A DNA stretch of 64,000 nucleotides from Sodiomyces alkalinus F11 (Eukaryota; Ascomycota; Sordariomycetes; Glomerellales; Plectosphaerellaceae): assembly GCF_003711515.1 (NCBI RefSeq), contig NW_021167080.1:5846346-5910345 (forward strand), in the 5' to 3' direction. This document shows positions 1 through 10,906 of the stretch, in pieces. A program made the translations under genes and the position numbers. The first letter of the stretch is position 1. Every line of letters starts with the position of its first letter. The notes under the pieces are model-generated. The model was not told the DNA's origin, ran no database searches, and was given only the letters and a program-made list of their open reading frames with translations.

Positions 1-975
1 TTGAACAAGGTGAAAAAGAAGCTGGCCAATGGCCATGCCTGGAGTGCTGGGCGAGGCGCTGCAGTGGGATAGTGTCTTTTCGGTATGGCCAATGATTGGC
101 GCAGGGGGACAGAGCACGCTAAAAGCCGGCGCTTACGGGTGGAGCGAAACCCTGTTTAACGATCGGTTCCCGCCACTCAGCGTGGGTTCTGCCATCAATA
201 CCATCAATACCGTGTGCTCCGTGCTCCGTGCTCCGTGCTCAGGGCCATTTGCCATTCCCCGCCTCCTCGGTCTTTAAAAAAGCTCGAGGGCACCTTACTC
301 CGTATAACGTGGGATTCTGGGAAATATCATTGGTCAGATCAAGAGATGCAGCCAACGGCTGGTATCCCCACACAGTTCCCTTTTTGTCGTTCCCGTTCTT
401 TCTCCGATCTTGTTGGAGAATCTTGTGACAGACAACCGACAATACAGGTGTTGATAACTTGGTACTTGGTGTTGACCAGATGATGAACATCGCCATCTTT
501 GGTGACGAACGAGTCTGGTTGCATTCGTCCGACTAACGCTACGGAAACAGGAGTAAGCTTGCGTATTTGAAAAGCTGCCCAACGTTGCCTACTCGGAAGG
601 AGCAGAGATAACACAAGACACTTGCGAAAACTTCCAGGTCCAATGAGACTTTTATTTTGGGACCCTATGGCGCACTTTCCCCCGGCTGCAAATAATCCTG
701 GCATAGCACGCCTCCATGTGTACAGGTAACCAAGTAATACCAACATACCACTGAGATCGATTATCGAAGCAATTCCCGCCCCTTGTACCGAGCAACCGAG
801 AGGCTTGTGTTCTACCTTAAATTTACTAACTCGTACAAGGAAGGCGGTGAGTTGACAAACCCCTCATTCTGCCGGCCTTGCATCCCACCCACCCACCTCA
901 ATCCCCCCCCAACGCAGAATTATTCCGGAGTAGGCTCGCTCTGATCGTGTTGCGCTCCTGGCACATTATGCCACG
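1..975. other. Intergenic edge, no gene seen
   Basis: No open frame here reads like a protein. At about 190-240 there are small direct repeats (accatcaat twice, then gtgctcc about four times). The last 150 bp before 976 would be promoter and leader of the SRR1-like gene. The left end may hold the 3' part of a gene outside the window. Confidence 0.5.
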
Positions 976-1914
976 ATGACCATGCCGGCCACCCAGCCGA
1001 CCCAAACCGACCAGTCCGATAAAGAAGGATGGACCAAAGTGGCTTCGAAATCTCGATTTCGTCGCGCTCCGCGTGCAGTTCCCACTCAAAAAGACCTGGT
1101 CGCAGCCAAGGCCCTGTACGGCCGTTGTCGCGACCAGCAGCCCCGCGAGCCACGCCCCGTGTACGACATCAAAAACGAATTCGACTCTTTCAGCACCAGA
1201 TGGCGGGAATCCGAGTCTCACCAGCCCCAGTCCCTGCAATCATTGATCTTGGAACACCATAAACACCACGCGCCTGTTCGGAAGGCCGTCTGCTTGGGCA
1301 TTGGGACCTTTGATCCGGACGATGGGAGTTGGGAGGTGAAACGCAGGGCACACGTTCAGCTGGCTGCCTTCATGGCCATGGTCGAGCTTTTGGGTACGCA
1401 TGCACATCCCCTGTCGCCTCCCTTGTCCGCGCTTTATTTTATATCTAACTCGAGATTCCCAGCCGACATCTCGGGCGAGACTATCAGCTGCATCTTCCAA
1501 GAGCCTCTCTTCTCATCCACCGACAAAGACTTCCTGCTGTCTCTAGGCCACGAGGTCGTCGACTCTCCCGCGGCATTTGACGCAGTCGACGAAGAGACCC
1601 TCCTTTTCGCTATTCATATGTACCGTCCCATTTACGAGGCGGCACTCGAGAGAGCCCTGCCTGTCATGTTCGTCGGCACGGGCTGGGAAACCTGGGACCA
1701 CGTGGGCAATCTGAAGGAGGGCGATTTCAAGTGTATGCAGGAGATGCACGCGTCGCATCGACTGTTTCCGTTCCCCCGGGATGGGACAAGCACGACTTTC
1801 TCCTCGACATGTCTTTATTGGCGACCTATTTCCACGCGACAGGAGACGACAAACCCCCACGTGCATCGCTTGGACGAGTCAGCTCCTGCTGCGGATGCCA
1901 GTGCAGGCGGTTGA
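976..1914 (+). CDS. SRR1-like domain protein
   Basis: Exons 976-1393 and 1463-1914, 289 residues. The core shows the SRR1 pattern: a strand with GIGTFDP near residue 108, then a helix RRAHVQLAAFMAMVELL, later FLLSLGH, VVDSPAAFDAV and a C-terminal FSSTCLYWRP. The family is known from plant SRR1 (clock and light signalling) and yeast Ber1 (microtubule-related); the biochemical role is not settled. The 69 bp intron (gtacgc...ttcccag) is a multiple of three and has no stop, so an unspliced reading also stays open and inserts about 23 unrelated residues; splicing restores LLADISGETI. It faces the DUF6454 gene tail to tail, 139 bp apart. Family assignment is good, the function is open. Confidence 0.75.
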   Translation: MTMPATQPTQTDQSDKEGWTKVASKSRFRRAPRAVPTQKDLVAAKALYGRCRDQQPREPRPVYDIKNEFDSFSTRWRESESHQPQSLQSLILEHHKHHAPVRKAVCLGIGTFDPDDGSWEVKRRAHVQLAAFMAMVELLGTHAHPLSPPLSALYFISNSRFPADISGETISCIFQEPLFSSTDKDFLLSLGHEVVDSPAAFDAVDEETLLFAIHMYRPIYEAALERALPVMFVGTGWETWDHVGNLKEGDFKCMQEMHASHRLFPFPRDGTSTTFSSTCLYWRPISTRQETTNPHVHRLDESAPAADASAGG

Positions 1915-2053
1915 CTTGACCCGTCATGTAGATGGGGATACAGCCAAAATCCCAAACAGCAAAGCTAGCAATCCATGGCGGCGGTCCTTCCGGTTGAATT
2001 TCGTCTCGAGTACGTCTTTACAGCTCTCAACCAGCAACAACAACCACGGCGGT

Positions 2054-3270
2054 TCAATCCGTTCGATCCTCCGCCTCGTAGACGTACAAAGTCGAATCGT
2101 GTTCCTCTGGCAGGAAATACAGCCGCATTTTCCCGCCAACGACGTCCACATCCACGGGGTTCTTGGTGACCAGCACCCCCTTGTCGGTCCTCAGTGTGAT
2201 GGGGACCTCCATCAACGGCACCATGGTCAAGGCATCCACTATGGCCATGCCACCCACCTGCGTCCCATCCTGCAGCGTCGCGACGCCCGAACACAGCATG
2301 ACCGGCCTTCCAGCATAAGGCCCCGTCTCTACACAGCCCAGGAACTTGCAATCCTGGTAGTCGACCCAGTGCGACGGGTTCCTCGCCTTCGCCTCGGGCG
2401 GAGAGAACCCAGGCAATGGGTTGAACCGCCGCCCCTGGAGGGACCACACGGAGGCCTCGCGGCTCCCCCAGTTGAGAGTCGTCAGGGTGCTGGTGTCCGT
2501 GCCGTGGACGATGCCGCCCTGGTGGTCCGCGACGCGGAAAAGAGGCTCGTACCGCAGGGTGGACGGGTCAATGCGCAGGATCGTGGCGGTCGAGTTGGGC
2601 CGGTACTCGGACAGCGTCGCCCAGATGTGCGTCCCGTCATAGTCGATGCCGCCGAGATGGTACTGTGCGGCAGGGGGTCAAACTTCCCAGCCGTAGACGG
2701 TCGATGGAACCGGTGCCGGGTCTCTTCAAGGGATTTTGTCCCTTTTTTGTCCCTTGAATCGGCAAGGCGCGTCACCCAGAAATAATCACTCACCTCAGTT
2801 GAACCCTTTTCGCTCACAACGGCGTCGGCGATCCTCTTGCCCCGTCCATCAAAGACCATGATGTGCCCGAACCCGGCACCGGCCGTCCTGTCCGTGCCGT
2901 TCCGCCACTCCCCGTCCGGAAACCTCTCCGTAGGCACGGTGTACTCGCCCGCGCTCACGAAGTAGCGGTCATTCCCTAGGCGCACGATCCCCTCGGGTTC
3001 CCAGAGGTCGCCTTCGAAGGGCACCACTTCGACCCGGCGCCATTGGGTCCTGAGCGACAGGCGGGCGAATTGAGACAGGATCTCCGAGGCGTGCGTCTGT
3101 GGGTTGGACGGTGGAAGGGGATAGGGGGTAATCGGCATCGACGGGTCCGAGATCGTGATGTTCCGATGAGAACTGGTGGGCGCGGGCGATGGAGGTGATT
3201 GGGGTTCCATGTTTACAGATGATAGGGAATTGAAAAGAAAGGCGGAGAGAATTGCCAAGAGATTTACCAT
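2054..3270 (-). CDS. Secreted DUF6454-type protein
   Basis: Exons (minus) 3270-2794 and 2662-2054, 361 residues. The 131 bp intron has donor GTGAGT at 2793 and acceptor CACAG at 2663. The N-terminus is a hydrophobic signal peptide (about residues 1-19), followed by a Pro/Ser-rich linker. The body has the repeated short strands typical of a beta-propeller-like fold: EGDLWEPEGIVRLG, RYFVSAGEYTVPTE, GFGHIMVFDGRGKRIADAVV, then LGGIDYDGTHIWATLSEYRP and LNWGSREASVW. I recognise this as the fungal secreted family DUF6454, whose function is unknown. N-glycosylation sequons (NGT, NST) fit an extracellular protein. No catalytic residues can be assigned. Confidence 0.75.
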
Positions 3271-3978
3271 ATTGTGTTTTCTGACTATTTCTGGGAGGGG
3301 ACAGAGCCACGAGTTTGATTAAGAAAGAACGCGACACTCCGGCATAGGGCCGCGAGAGAGGAGGCGGAGCGTCGGAGCCGACTTCGAGTATGCGCTACAG
3401 TTCCTCCGATAATGTCACGTGACAACTAGTCGCGTGGGGCACTGTCACGAAATGGAATAGAGAGCGCGCAGGAGCTCACCATGATACGATCCGACCGGAA
3501 TAAACGGAGAAACCTCTATTCTATGAGGGACAAGCGGTATTATATAAAAAAAGGTCGATGAAATGTGTATCAAATAAGCGAAGATGCCACCTCCAAAGGA
3601 ACATATGCTACATAGACGCTCTTTACATGCCTACTTCCCATGCCCATGAGTGCGGGAACGAAACAAGCAATATGATGAACCATGTCCCGAAAACTCCCGT
3701 TCGCACAGATCCGCAACAGACCCGGAGCCGTCGCATCCCTGGATATCTAGAATATAAATAGAAAGAAAAAAAAAACGGACAGCAAGAACTGAAACAGAAC
3801 ACCCCCTCAAAAAATATCACCACGGTCTATAGTACCCGTTGTGCGGGCTCGTCGTGGTGTCAGGAAAGAAATACGCACAAGTGCGATGCCGCAAAAGGAA
3901 AAATGAACCAATCATGTCAGGCTCGGAGATTCTCCCCCGGCCATGTGCGATGCAATCATCTCTGATGCTTCAAGGTTG
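3271..3978. other. Intergenic, promoter of the DUF6454 gene and 3' end of btgC
   Basis: No gene seen. The right part is A-rich and would hold the 3' UTR of the glucanase gene; the left part is the upstream region of the DUF6454 gene. Confidence 0.5.
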
Positions 3979-6281
3979 TCATACCGTCCTTCCGCCGCAG
4001 TCCGGGATCTCCACACCTCTCTTGAGATTCCGATTGACGTCCATCAAGCCCCATCTGCTCTCCCATTCCCTACCCGGTTCGTCAAAGAGGGCCTTCCACG
4101 GCTCGTCGAAGGCGGAGAACCAGAAGTAGCGCGTGCTGTTCGCCATGGCCGGGCAGACCCAGTCCTCGAGAAGCTGGTTGAGGCCCTCGACGCTGGCTAC
4201 CGACCCGGTGCCCTCGGGGCAGGAAGTTGCCGAGTTGGGGCAGTTGGTGCCGCCGCTGGTGGGCCAGCCAATCTCGGCGATGATGTTCCTGTCGTTGTCC
4301 GATTTCCACATGCCGCTGTTGTGGTTGTTCCAGAAACTCCAGGTCCAGGAGGCTGCCTCCTCCGCCGACACGTGCGCGAAGAAAGGGTGAATGTTGGACA
4401 TGATGTAGTCGGACGAAGAGGCCAGGCCTTCGGACCAATCGTCGCCCAGGTCCGACGTGGCTACGGGTAGGTCGATGTTACGGTCTGTCATGTTCCGGCG
4501 CACCTCATCGAGAAGATTTCCGAGCTCCGTGAGGGTCATCTGCTGCCGGAACAGGATCTCGTTGGCGACAATGACGCCCTCAAAGGGATCGGCTCCGTAC
4601 TCGTCTAGAATGTCCCACATCTGACTGAGCTGCCGCTCGTTGGTCGTGGAGTTGCCGTCGATCCACACGCCCATGAATACCTTCATGTCGTCGAGCTCAA
4701 GTCGATCAATGGCGTGAAGGACCATCTGTGTCTGATTACAGTCGGTTCCTGAAGAAAGAAAGCGCCCGTCAGCAAAAGGGGGAATATTCTATACATCGGG
4801 TCGAAAAAGGACAGAAAAGAGAAGAAAAAAAAAGGGGGGAAAGTCGGTATCATGACGTACCATAAAGACGGACCATGTTGGTCAACTGACTAAGAACAGC
4901 AACGTCCCGGGTGATGTTATTCTGCGATGGCGGGTTGTGCAGGCACTCGGGATACTGCACGTTGATCGGCGTGTAGTCGAACCCGTAAAATACCCTGTGG
5001 AGGTCCTCGTTGTTCATGAGATCCCTGATCTCCCGCGAGTTGATACCGAGGTCCCCGTTTTGGTCGAGGTCCTCGTCCGCGGACTGGCCGCCATCATCGC
5101 TGCTGTCCGAGCCGCCGCTACCCCCGCTTCCGCCGCCGCCTTGCGACAGCACGCCGCCAACCGTGCCTCCGACGATGGCACCAACGACGAGAAATATGAG
5201 AATGCCAATGGCGACCCACTTCCACCGCTTCCTGCTCTTCTCTCGGTTCACCAGCCACTCGGATTTTTCGGGGCCACCGGCGTCGTCGCCGGGGAATTTG
5301 GACACGTCGAGCGCGCTGGCGGTATGGACGGGCCCGTAACCTGGCTGACCGGGTCTTCCGGCCAAACCGCCCATGGCTCCGGCGATGCCACCAGCGGCCA
5401 CGGCGCCAGCAGCCACAGAGGCTCCGTGCCCGTTGGTGCTGCTAGCTCGATCACTATGCGAGAGACTGAGCAGAGAGGACCGCTGGGGACGGCGGTATCC
5501 AAGTCCATCGTCACCGTCGTCGACAATCTCGTTCGGGTTCACGACGCCCAGGTAGGGGTCGTTGCTGCGGGTGGTCGAGTAAGCCTGGTACGGGTCGTCG
5601 CTGTACGGGTCCGGAGGGACACCGTTGCCGTGGCCTAAAGCGGAACGCGAGGGAGTACCGGCACCGGGAGGGATGGCGGCAGCTCCTAAAGACGTCAAAC
5701 TCGACCGCGATTCGCCAGCAATACCGTTCGGACCGGCGTTGGTATGAGGGCTCCGAGCGTGATACCCGGCCGCAGGGCTCTGGTCATACGTGGGCTGAGG
5801 CATGCTGGGTCCTTGGCTGTGGGAGGAAGATTGTTGGGGATCCATGCCGCGCATGGCATCAACGCCGCTTTGCCGGGCGTTTTGGTCAGCTACGCTATAG
5901 GCGATGCCGGCCATGCCGCCTGACGCCGTCTCACCAAAGTTGTCGGCTCCAGGGGTAATGCCGTAGTTGTAGTGGGCAGGTGGGGGAGGGCCTGTCGAAG
6001 CGGCGGCTCCGTATCCTGCGGCGGCGCCGGCGGCTCCAGGCTGCGAATGTTGGGAGTCTTGAGAGTATTGGGCTTGTTGGGAGTGTCGGGGTTGATTGTA
6101 GGCTGGTTGGCGAGCGTACTGACGCTCGGCTCGTATCTGGTCAAACGACGACTCCGGGTGGCTTCCAGCGACGTTACGCGGAGGTCTCGGGTCAGGTTGT
6201 TCGTAGTGATAGCCTTGAGGAGCGTACGAGTCGTAGTGTTGCGGTTGTTGCGGTTGTTGCGAAGGCTGATGATGATGATGC

Positions 6282-6318
<37 letters not shown>

Positions 6319-6499
6319 GCTGCTGGTTGTGGTGTTGGTACGATTGACCGTTATAGTCGTAGTCGTAGTCGTAGTCGCGGTAAGAATGATTGGGGTCAGG
6401 AGATCGATATGGGGAGCCGTTGTGGTAAGTGCTGTTGCTGTTATCGAGAGGCTCCCTTTCGGCATAGCCTGGGTCGTCGTAATTTCGATGCCGACTCAT
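3979..6499 (-). CDS. btgC: Membrane-anchored GH17 glucan endo-1,3-beta-glucosidase (BtgC type)
   Basis: Exons (minus) 6499-4861 and 4748-3979, 802 residues; 112 bp intron with donor GTACGT and acceptor TTCAG. The N-terminal ~425 residues are a low-complexity Tyr/Gln/His/Pro-rich cytosolic region with a run of about 15 Gln. One membrane span follows (about 428-452), then a Gly/Ser linker and a GH17 domain from about 503 to the end. Both GH17 catalytic acids are visible: Glu610 in VIVANEIL (acid/base) and Glu705 in IAEIGWPTSGG (nucleophile). This is the type II membrane topology of BtgC, which cleaves cell-wall beta-1,3-glucan and acts in wall remodelling. The start is MSRHRNYDD, directly after a short leader. 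Confidence 0.92.
6280..6326 (-). repeat. CAA/CAG trinucleotide run in btgC
   Basis: Fifteen consecutive Gln codons, mostly CAA with CAG at the ends, followed by four His codons. It lies in the cytosolic N-terminal region of the glucanase and is a likely length-variable microsatellite. Confidence 0.9.
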
Positions 6500-9252
6500 T
6501 GTTATGGTGGAGATGGGAAACAGCCGGTAGATAGATCTCTAGGTCTCAATACCGAGTGGGGGGAGAGACAAGCGGGTCGGGCGAAACGAATGATGCCCTC
6601 TCCCTCCTGGCGATACGAGGACCTAGGCGACCAGGCTGCAAGGAATACAGGTAGGTATGGTAGAAAGATGGGGTGGAGACAAGTCGAGCGTATTTACCAA
6701 GGGAGAGAGAAGTTATGATATCACTAGCCCAGATCGCGATGAGAAAGCCAATTTAGGCCGCCTTGGATTACGTGCTGGGTGTGGGTAGGAAAGAAACGGA
6801 ACCGTGTCGTGCTTGGCGCGCAATCTTGGGCTTGTCTTCAATCCTTGATTTGCCTTGTTGGTGCTGGTATCGTATCAGGAAACGTCGTTGGTGGCGGCGG
6901 GTAAGAATATCGCAATGGAAGACGAAACGGACTCGAAAAAAAAGAGGTTGACCAAAGTTCAGGTGAAAATGCCGGTTGCTAGGGAGAAGCGAGGAGGGCG
7001 TGTCGATCGAAACGAAGCAGCTTCTAAAGACTACACTAGTGCACCAAACGCTGGCGAGACGGGCGAGACGCGTGGATCTGCAAGAGCGTCCAGCGATAGT
7101 TGGGCGGAAGAAAATTAGGGGGGAAAGGGGGGGAGCTCGACGTTACGAACACCGCAAGAAGAGAAGAGAAGAGAGCAAAGCGATGTAATTTTCGGAGGGA
7201 GTTGGGACGGTATTTCCTTCGTATTCAGTTTTGGCGGGTGAGCATTGATTGTTTCGCAGTGGTAATTATAAGCGGTGGTCAGACGGCAGTATTCGGCCTA
7301 AATCTCCTGAGAACCCTTGACGGGAAAAATAAGGGGTATTCGCTGGGTAAGAGGACTGATGTCGCCGCTGGGGCTTTCGGATTTCTTCTCTGGTGTCTCC
7401 AAAGCAAGCTTTACTTTCGTACAATTCTTCGCATCGAGGAAGCTTGGAGGTTGCGTGCAAAGAAGGGCCAAGCAAACGAGAAAGTGCGTTCGAAGTAGGT
7501 AGTGTACGCGTAGTGTAGTACGGGATGTCTGACACAACAGAGACAAATCTGCAGGTTTTGGTTGCTCAAGGATGCGGCGATGCCCCCCGCGACTTGCCCT
7601 CCCTCCCCTCCCCTGGTCGTTTGACTAGTCGGCTTGGTCTCTCGGGGTGACGAGACGACGGGAACCAACAGTGGAAGAGATGGTCCAATGAGATTTTCAG
7701 TGGTCCTTGTGCAGATGAATGACCTAGCTGACGACCGGCCCGGTCTAGCGACGGGGGGGGCGCCCCTATATTAATTAGGCTAGGTCCTGTAAGCTCAGCT
7801 GTCAGCCAAGAAGCCTAGAGGTGTCTTTTTCTTTTCTTCTCGCTCGTTTCTTCAACGGTCGACCAAAGTGGGCGGGTCGGTCGCTGTCGTCGGTGTTCCG
7901 CCAATGGATTGAGAATCTCTTGACTTGCTTGACTTGTTCAGTCCGGTTTTGTTCGTCGTGCACCTCGATTATTTTTGCTTGTATGAGACTGAGAACTTCT
8001 TTTTTTCTTTCCTTCTCTGCACTCTTCCCTTCTACCACGGACCGTCGTCTCATCTATCATCCCTTACTCGTGTCAGACATTGTGTGATCGGTTCATCGTT
8101 GTCGGCCTACTCTTGGACGTTTCCAATGGATGCGAGTCAGCCCAACTAGTCCCTATTTGGTCGTAGCAAAAGAGGGAGACGGTCTGAACATCAACCTATC
8201 CATCCGTACGATGCTTGGAGGTACCGTACGTTATATGTCGATGCTGCGGTGACCAGGGTTAGACCGAGCATCCGCACATACGCACGACCTCAGACATTCA
8301 ATCCTCTGGGATTTTCTTCTGAAGATCAGAACGACGAATCCTTCCTCGAGAATCCTGCCTTTCTGACCCGATCGGTTTTTCTTGACAAGAATCCGAGCCA
8401 AGGGGTTTTTCCTTTTTGAGAAGATGTCCGGTCATGCTGGTATTTTGATAACATATTTCTCTCTTGCTACTTAGGTGGTTTTCTGTTTTGTGGTGTTGAG
8501 AAATTATGAAACTCCCTCAAGCCCTCCTATTCATCCTAAGGTATTCATCAATCCCGTCACATGGTATCTACCTTACCTTACCTCACCTACCTTACGGTAG
8601 TCCGTACTTAAGGTACGAGATAGATACATGCTTGATACTTCGTACTTGCCGACCTGGGTAAGGTGCTCTAAGGTATTCTGTACGGTACCATTCTAAATAA
8701 GGTACCTACCTTAGTAGGGCATACACTTGGTACAACCGGCTCTGCTCAATGACGCATGCCGAGAAGAACGCAGTACGCGTGTACACATGTAATTACCTTG
8801 GAAGCCTCAAAAGTCCACTCAAAAGACATACAGAATATATCCGTATATCACGAGTCTCTTTACACATTAAGGTACCTTACCCCAGATCACAGATCACGCC
8901 TACGGATATAGGATAGGTACGCCATAAGCATTTCGCGGCATATACGGAGGCTCCGCACCCAAAATCAATGTCCATGTCCCCCCCCTTCCTTCCCGTCGTT
9001 TCTCATTGTGTGGTTGCTCAGCGTCCGTCAAAACCCATATCTTGAGCACCCTCCTCCCACTTGGACGTTCCAACTACCCAGGAATATCCCGGGCGTCTAC
9101 TCCAGGTTCTGTTCCGTCATGGGGCTCGAGGGGACCAGGAGAGCGGTAATAATTATGTGGTGGTTTTTCGCGGCTATTCCGTATCGAGCTCAAATCAATA
9201 CATAGCCTGCATCCGTCCATCTTTTTACATGCACTCCATGTCACTTCTTCCT
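6500..9252. other. Long intergenic region upstream of btgC
   Basis: About 2.75 kb with only short, compositionally random open frames on both strands. 6500-7700 is probably the leader and promoter of btgC. From about 8556 to 8720 and again near 8870-8920 there are clustered TACCTTA / GGTACC type motifs (see the repeat entries). No tRNA or other RNA gene recognised. Confidence 0.5.
8556..8725. repeat. Cluster of TACCTTA/GGTACC palindromic motifs
   Basis: The stretch is dominated by overlapping copies and inversions of accttacc, ggtac and gtacctacc. The same vocabulary recurs in at least ten other intergenic places in the window (for example near 13.7, 14.0, 19.2, 24.6, 29.9, 30.2, 44.4, 49.6 and 55.7 kb), never inside exons. 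Confidence 0.65.
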
Positions 9253-10404
9253 TTACAGCGCATTTTCTTCCCGCGCCATCTGCTCAAAAATGTCGCTCCA
9301 TTTCTCAACCTCCCCATGCGGTAGGGAACCCTTGAGTGGAAGTCGACCACCGGATAGATGACCGAACCCGAGCACCCGATATATGGCCTCTCGGATACCG
9401 AGGATGCCGTTCTTCACGATGAACTCCTCCGCCGTTGAGACCTTCCATTGAAGTCTGCGGACCTCCCAGAGCGTCTCCTCATCGAGCGGCCGCTTTGCCG
9501 CCAGCGAGAATAACCTGGACACCGTCTTCGGGAAGATGGCGGCTAGACCATCGATGACGCCACCGGCGTTGAAGACCACGATAGGACCCAGCTGCTGGCC
9601 AAAGCCGGAGTAGACCCTGAACTTGGCGTGGTCGATACCAGGGTTCAGCGACAGTTGGACGTGATGCGAAACGTTGCCGTGTGACCTTTTGTTTTATCGC
9701 AATCAATAATTGCCCACTGCGTGCTGCCTGCTTTAGAGACACTAAATCGGAAGACGTCTTACATCTTGCACCCTACAATGTTAGGATGTGCTGCCAGCTT
9801 CACGTACGTGTCGATGCTGACGACGAGGTTGTTGGTGACGCCCGGGTAGTTATATCTTGAAGAAAAGAGAGAGAAAAAATTGAATGTCAATGGAACTCAA
9901 GCCTAACCACTTCAATTTCCCATCGGATATCTGTTGGAGCGAAACTCACATAAGAATAGGCAGCGGACTCTTGTCGGCGACCAAGGTAAACCACTCGACG
10001 AGATTGTCCTGGCTGGCCGCAGCACCGAAATAACCAGGCGCCAGCACCAATCCCCATTGAGCCCCGGCTTTGTGAGCGTCGCGCAGCCACTCGAGGGTCT
10101 CGTCTACGCTGTTCACCAGCACGCCTGCCATGATCGGATAGTCCTTGTACCCGGCCTCGTCCAGGCCCTTCCGGACACCTGAGATCAACTCGAACCGCTC
10201 CGCTGCCGACATGTGGACAGCTTCACCTGTCGAGCCCATGAGGACGAGCCCCGCGATGCCGGACTTGGCGAGATGGACGCTGTGCGCCACTTGTGTCGCG
10301 ACATCTACGGCAGGCTGAAGTGCACCGGGAGCGACCTCGGCTTTGAAGAACGTGGGAACGGGGACGAATACGCCATCGGGGGGAGTGCGAGGTGCCATCT
10401 TCAC
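9253..10404 (-). CDS. DapA-family class I aldolase, probable 2-keto-3-deoxy sugar-acid aldolase
   Basis: Exons (minus) 10404-9950, 9855-9763 and 9685-9253, 326 residues (324 if the second ATG at 10398 is used). The protein follows the DHDPS/N-acetylneuraminate lyase layout: GVFVPVPTFF at the N-terminus, GLVLMGSTGEAVHM (substrate carboxylate loop), the Tyr of YNYPGVTNN (Tyr155), and the Schiff-base Lys182 in VGCKMSHGN, which is assembled only after removing the 77 bp second intron. It starts about 0.5 kb from, and divergent to, a D-galactonate dehydratase. From this I infer that it cleaves the dehydratase product, 2-keto-3-deoxy-galactonate, to pyruvate and glyceraldehyde. Related fungal enzymes act on L-threo-3-deoxy-hexulosonate or 4-hydroxy-2-oxoglutarate, so the substrate remains an inference. 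Confidence 0.85.
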
Positions 10405-10906
10405 TGATGAGAATAGACAGTAATTGCCTCTGAAGTCTTTTTTCGAGCAAGGCGAGTTGGAGACGCTGAACCTCTAACCGTTGGGCTGCATGGACATGAA
10501 AGCCGTAGCTTGACCCCCCCACCTTCACGCGGTTTCCCCGCAATCTGCCTAGAATCGGACTTGACACCGAGAAGGTCGGAGTTGCACCGGGCAGAATGGC
10601 GAATGTGGGGTGTGAGGGGTTCGGTGATTTGGACACCGAAGCCCGCCGAAACCGGGTAAGTGGCGAGTCGGCCAACGGATGCGATGCCCTCCGGGCGTGG
10701 GTTCTCGGATATTTATCCGATTTGTGCGGTACCCGGCCGACTGGGCAGCTTCAGGTTTGATTGCCGTCATCAGTCATGGAGCCCTTGTGTTTTGGTGGAC
10801 TGTCCTTCTGAATCAAAGGTCGCTCCTATCGTGGATTTTCTGCGGCCGCTTGACTTCAACGGTTTGGCACAACAGGCGCGGGCGATCTGTTCTTTTATCA
10901 TAAAAC
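10405..10906. promoter_or_regulatory. Shared divergent promoter of aldolase and galactonate dehydratase genes
   Basis: A 502 bp gap between two divergent start codons whose products fit consecutive catabolic steps. Such spacing would allow one regulator to switch both genes. I cannot name a specific operator from the sequence. Confidence 0.55.

Noticed and set aside
1781..2785. 334-codon plus-strand open frame
   Set aside because: Overlaps the end of the SRR1-like gene and the antisense of the DUF6454 gene; composition is Arg/Pro-rich shadow type.
5972..6718. 248-codon plus-strand frame with a Leu/Val run
   Set aside because: The run is the reverse complement of the Gln repeat in btgC.
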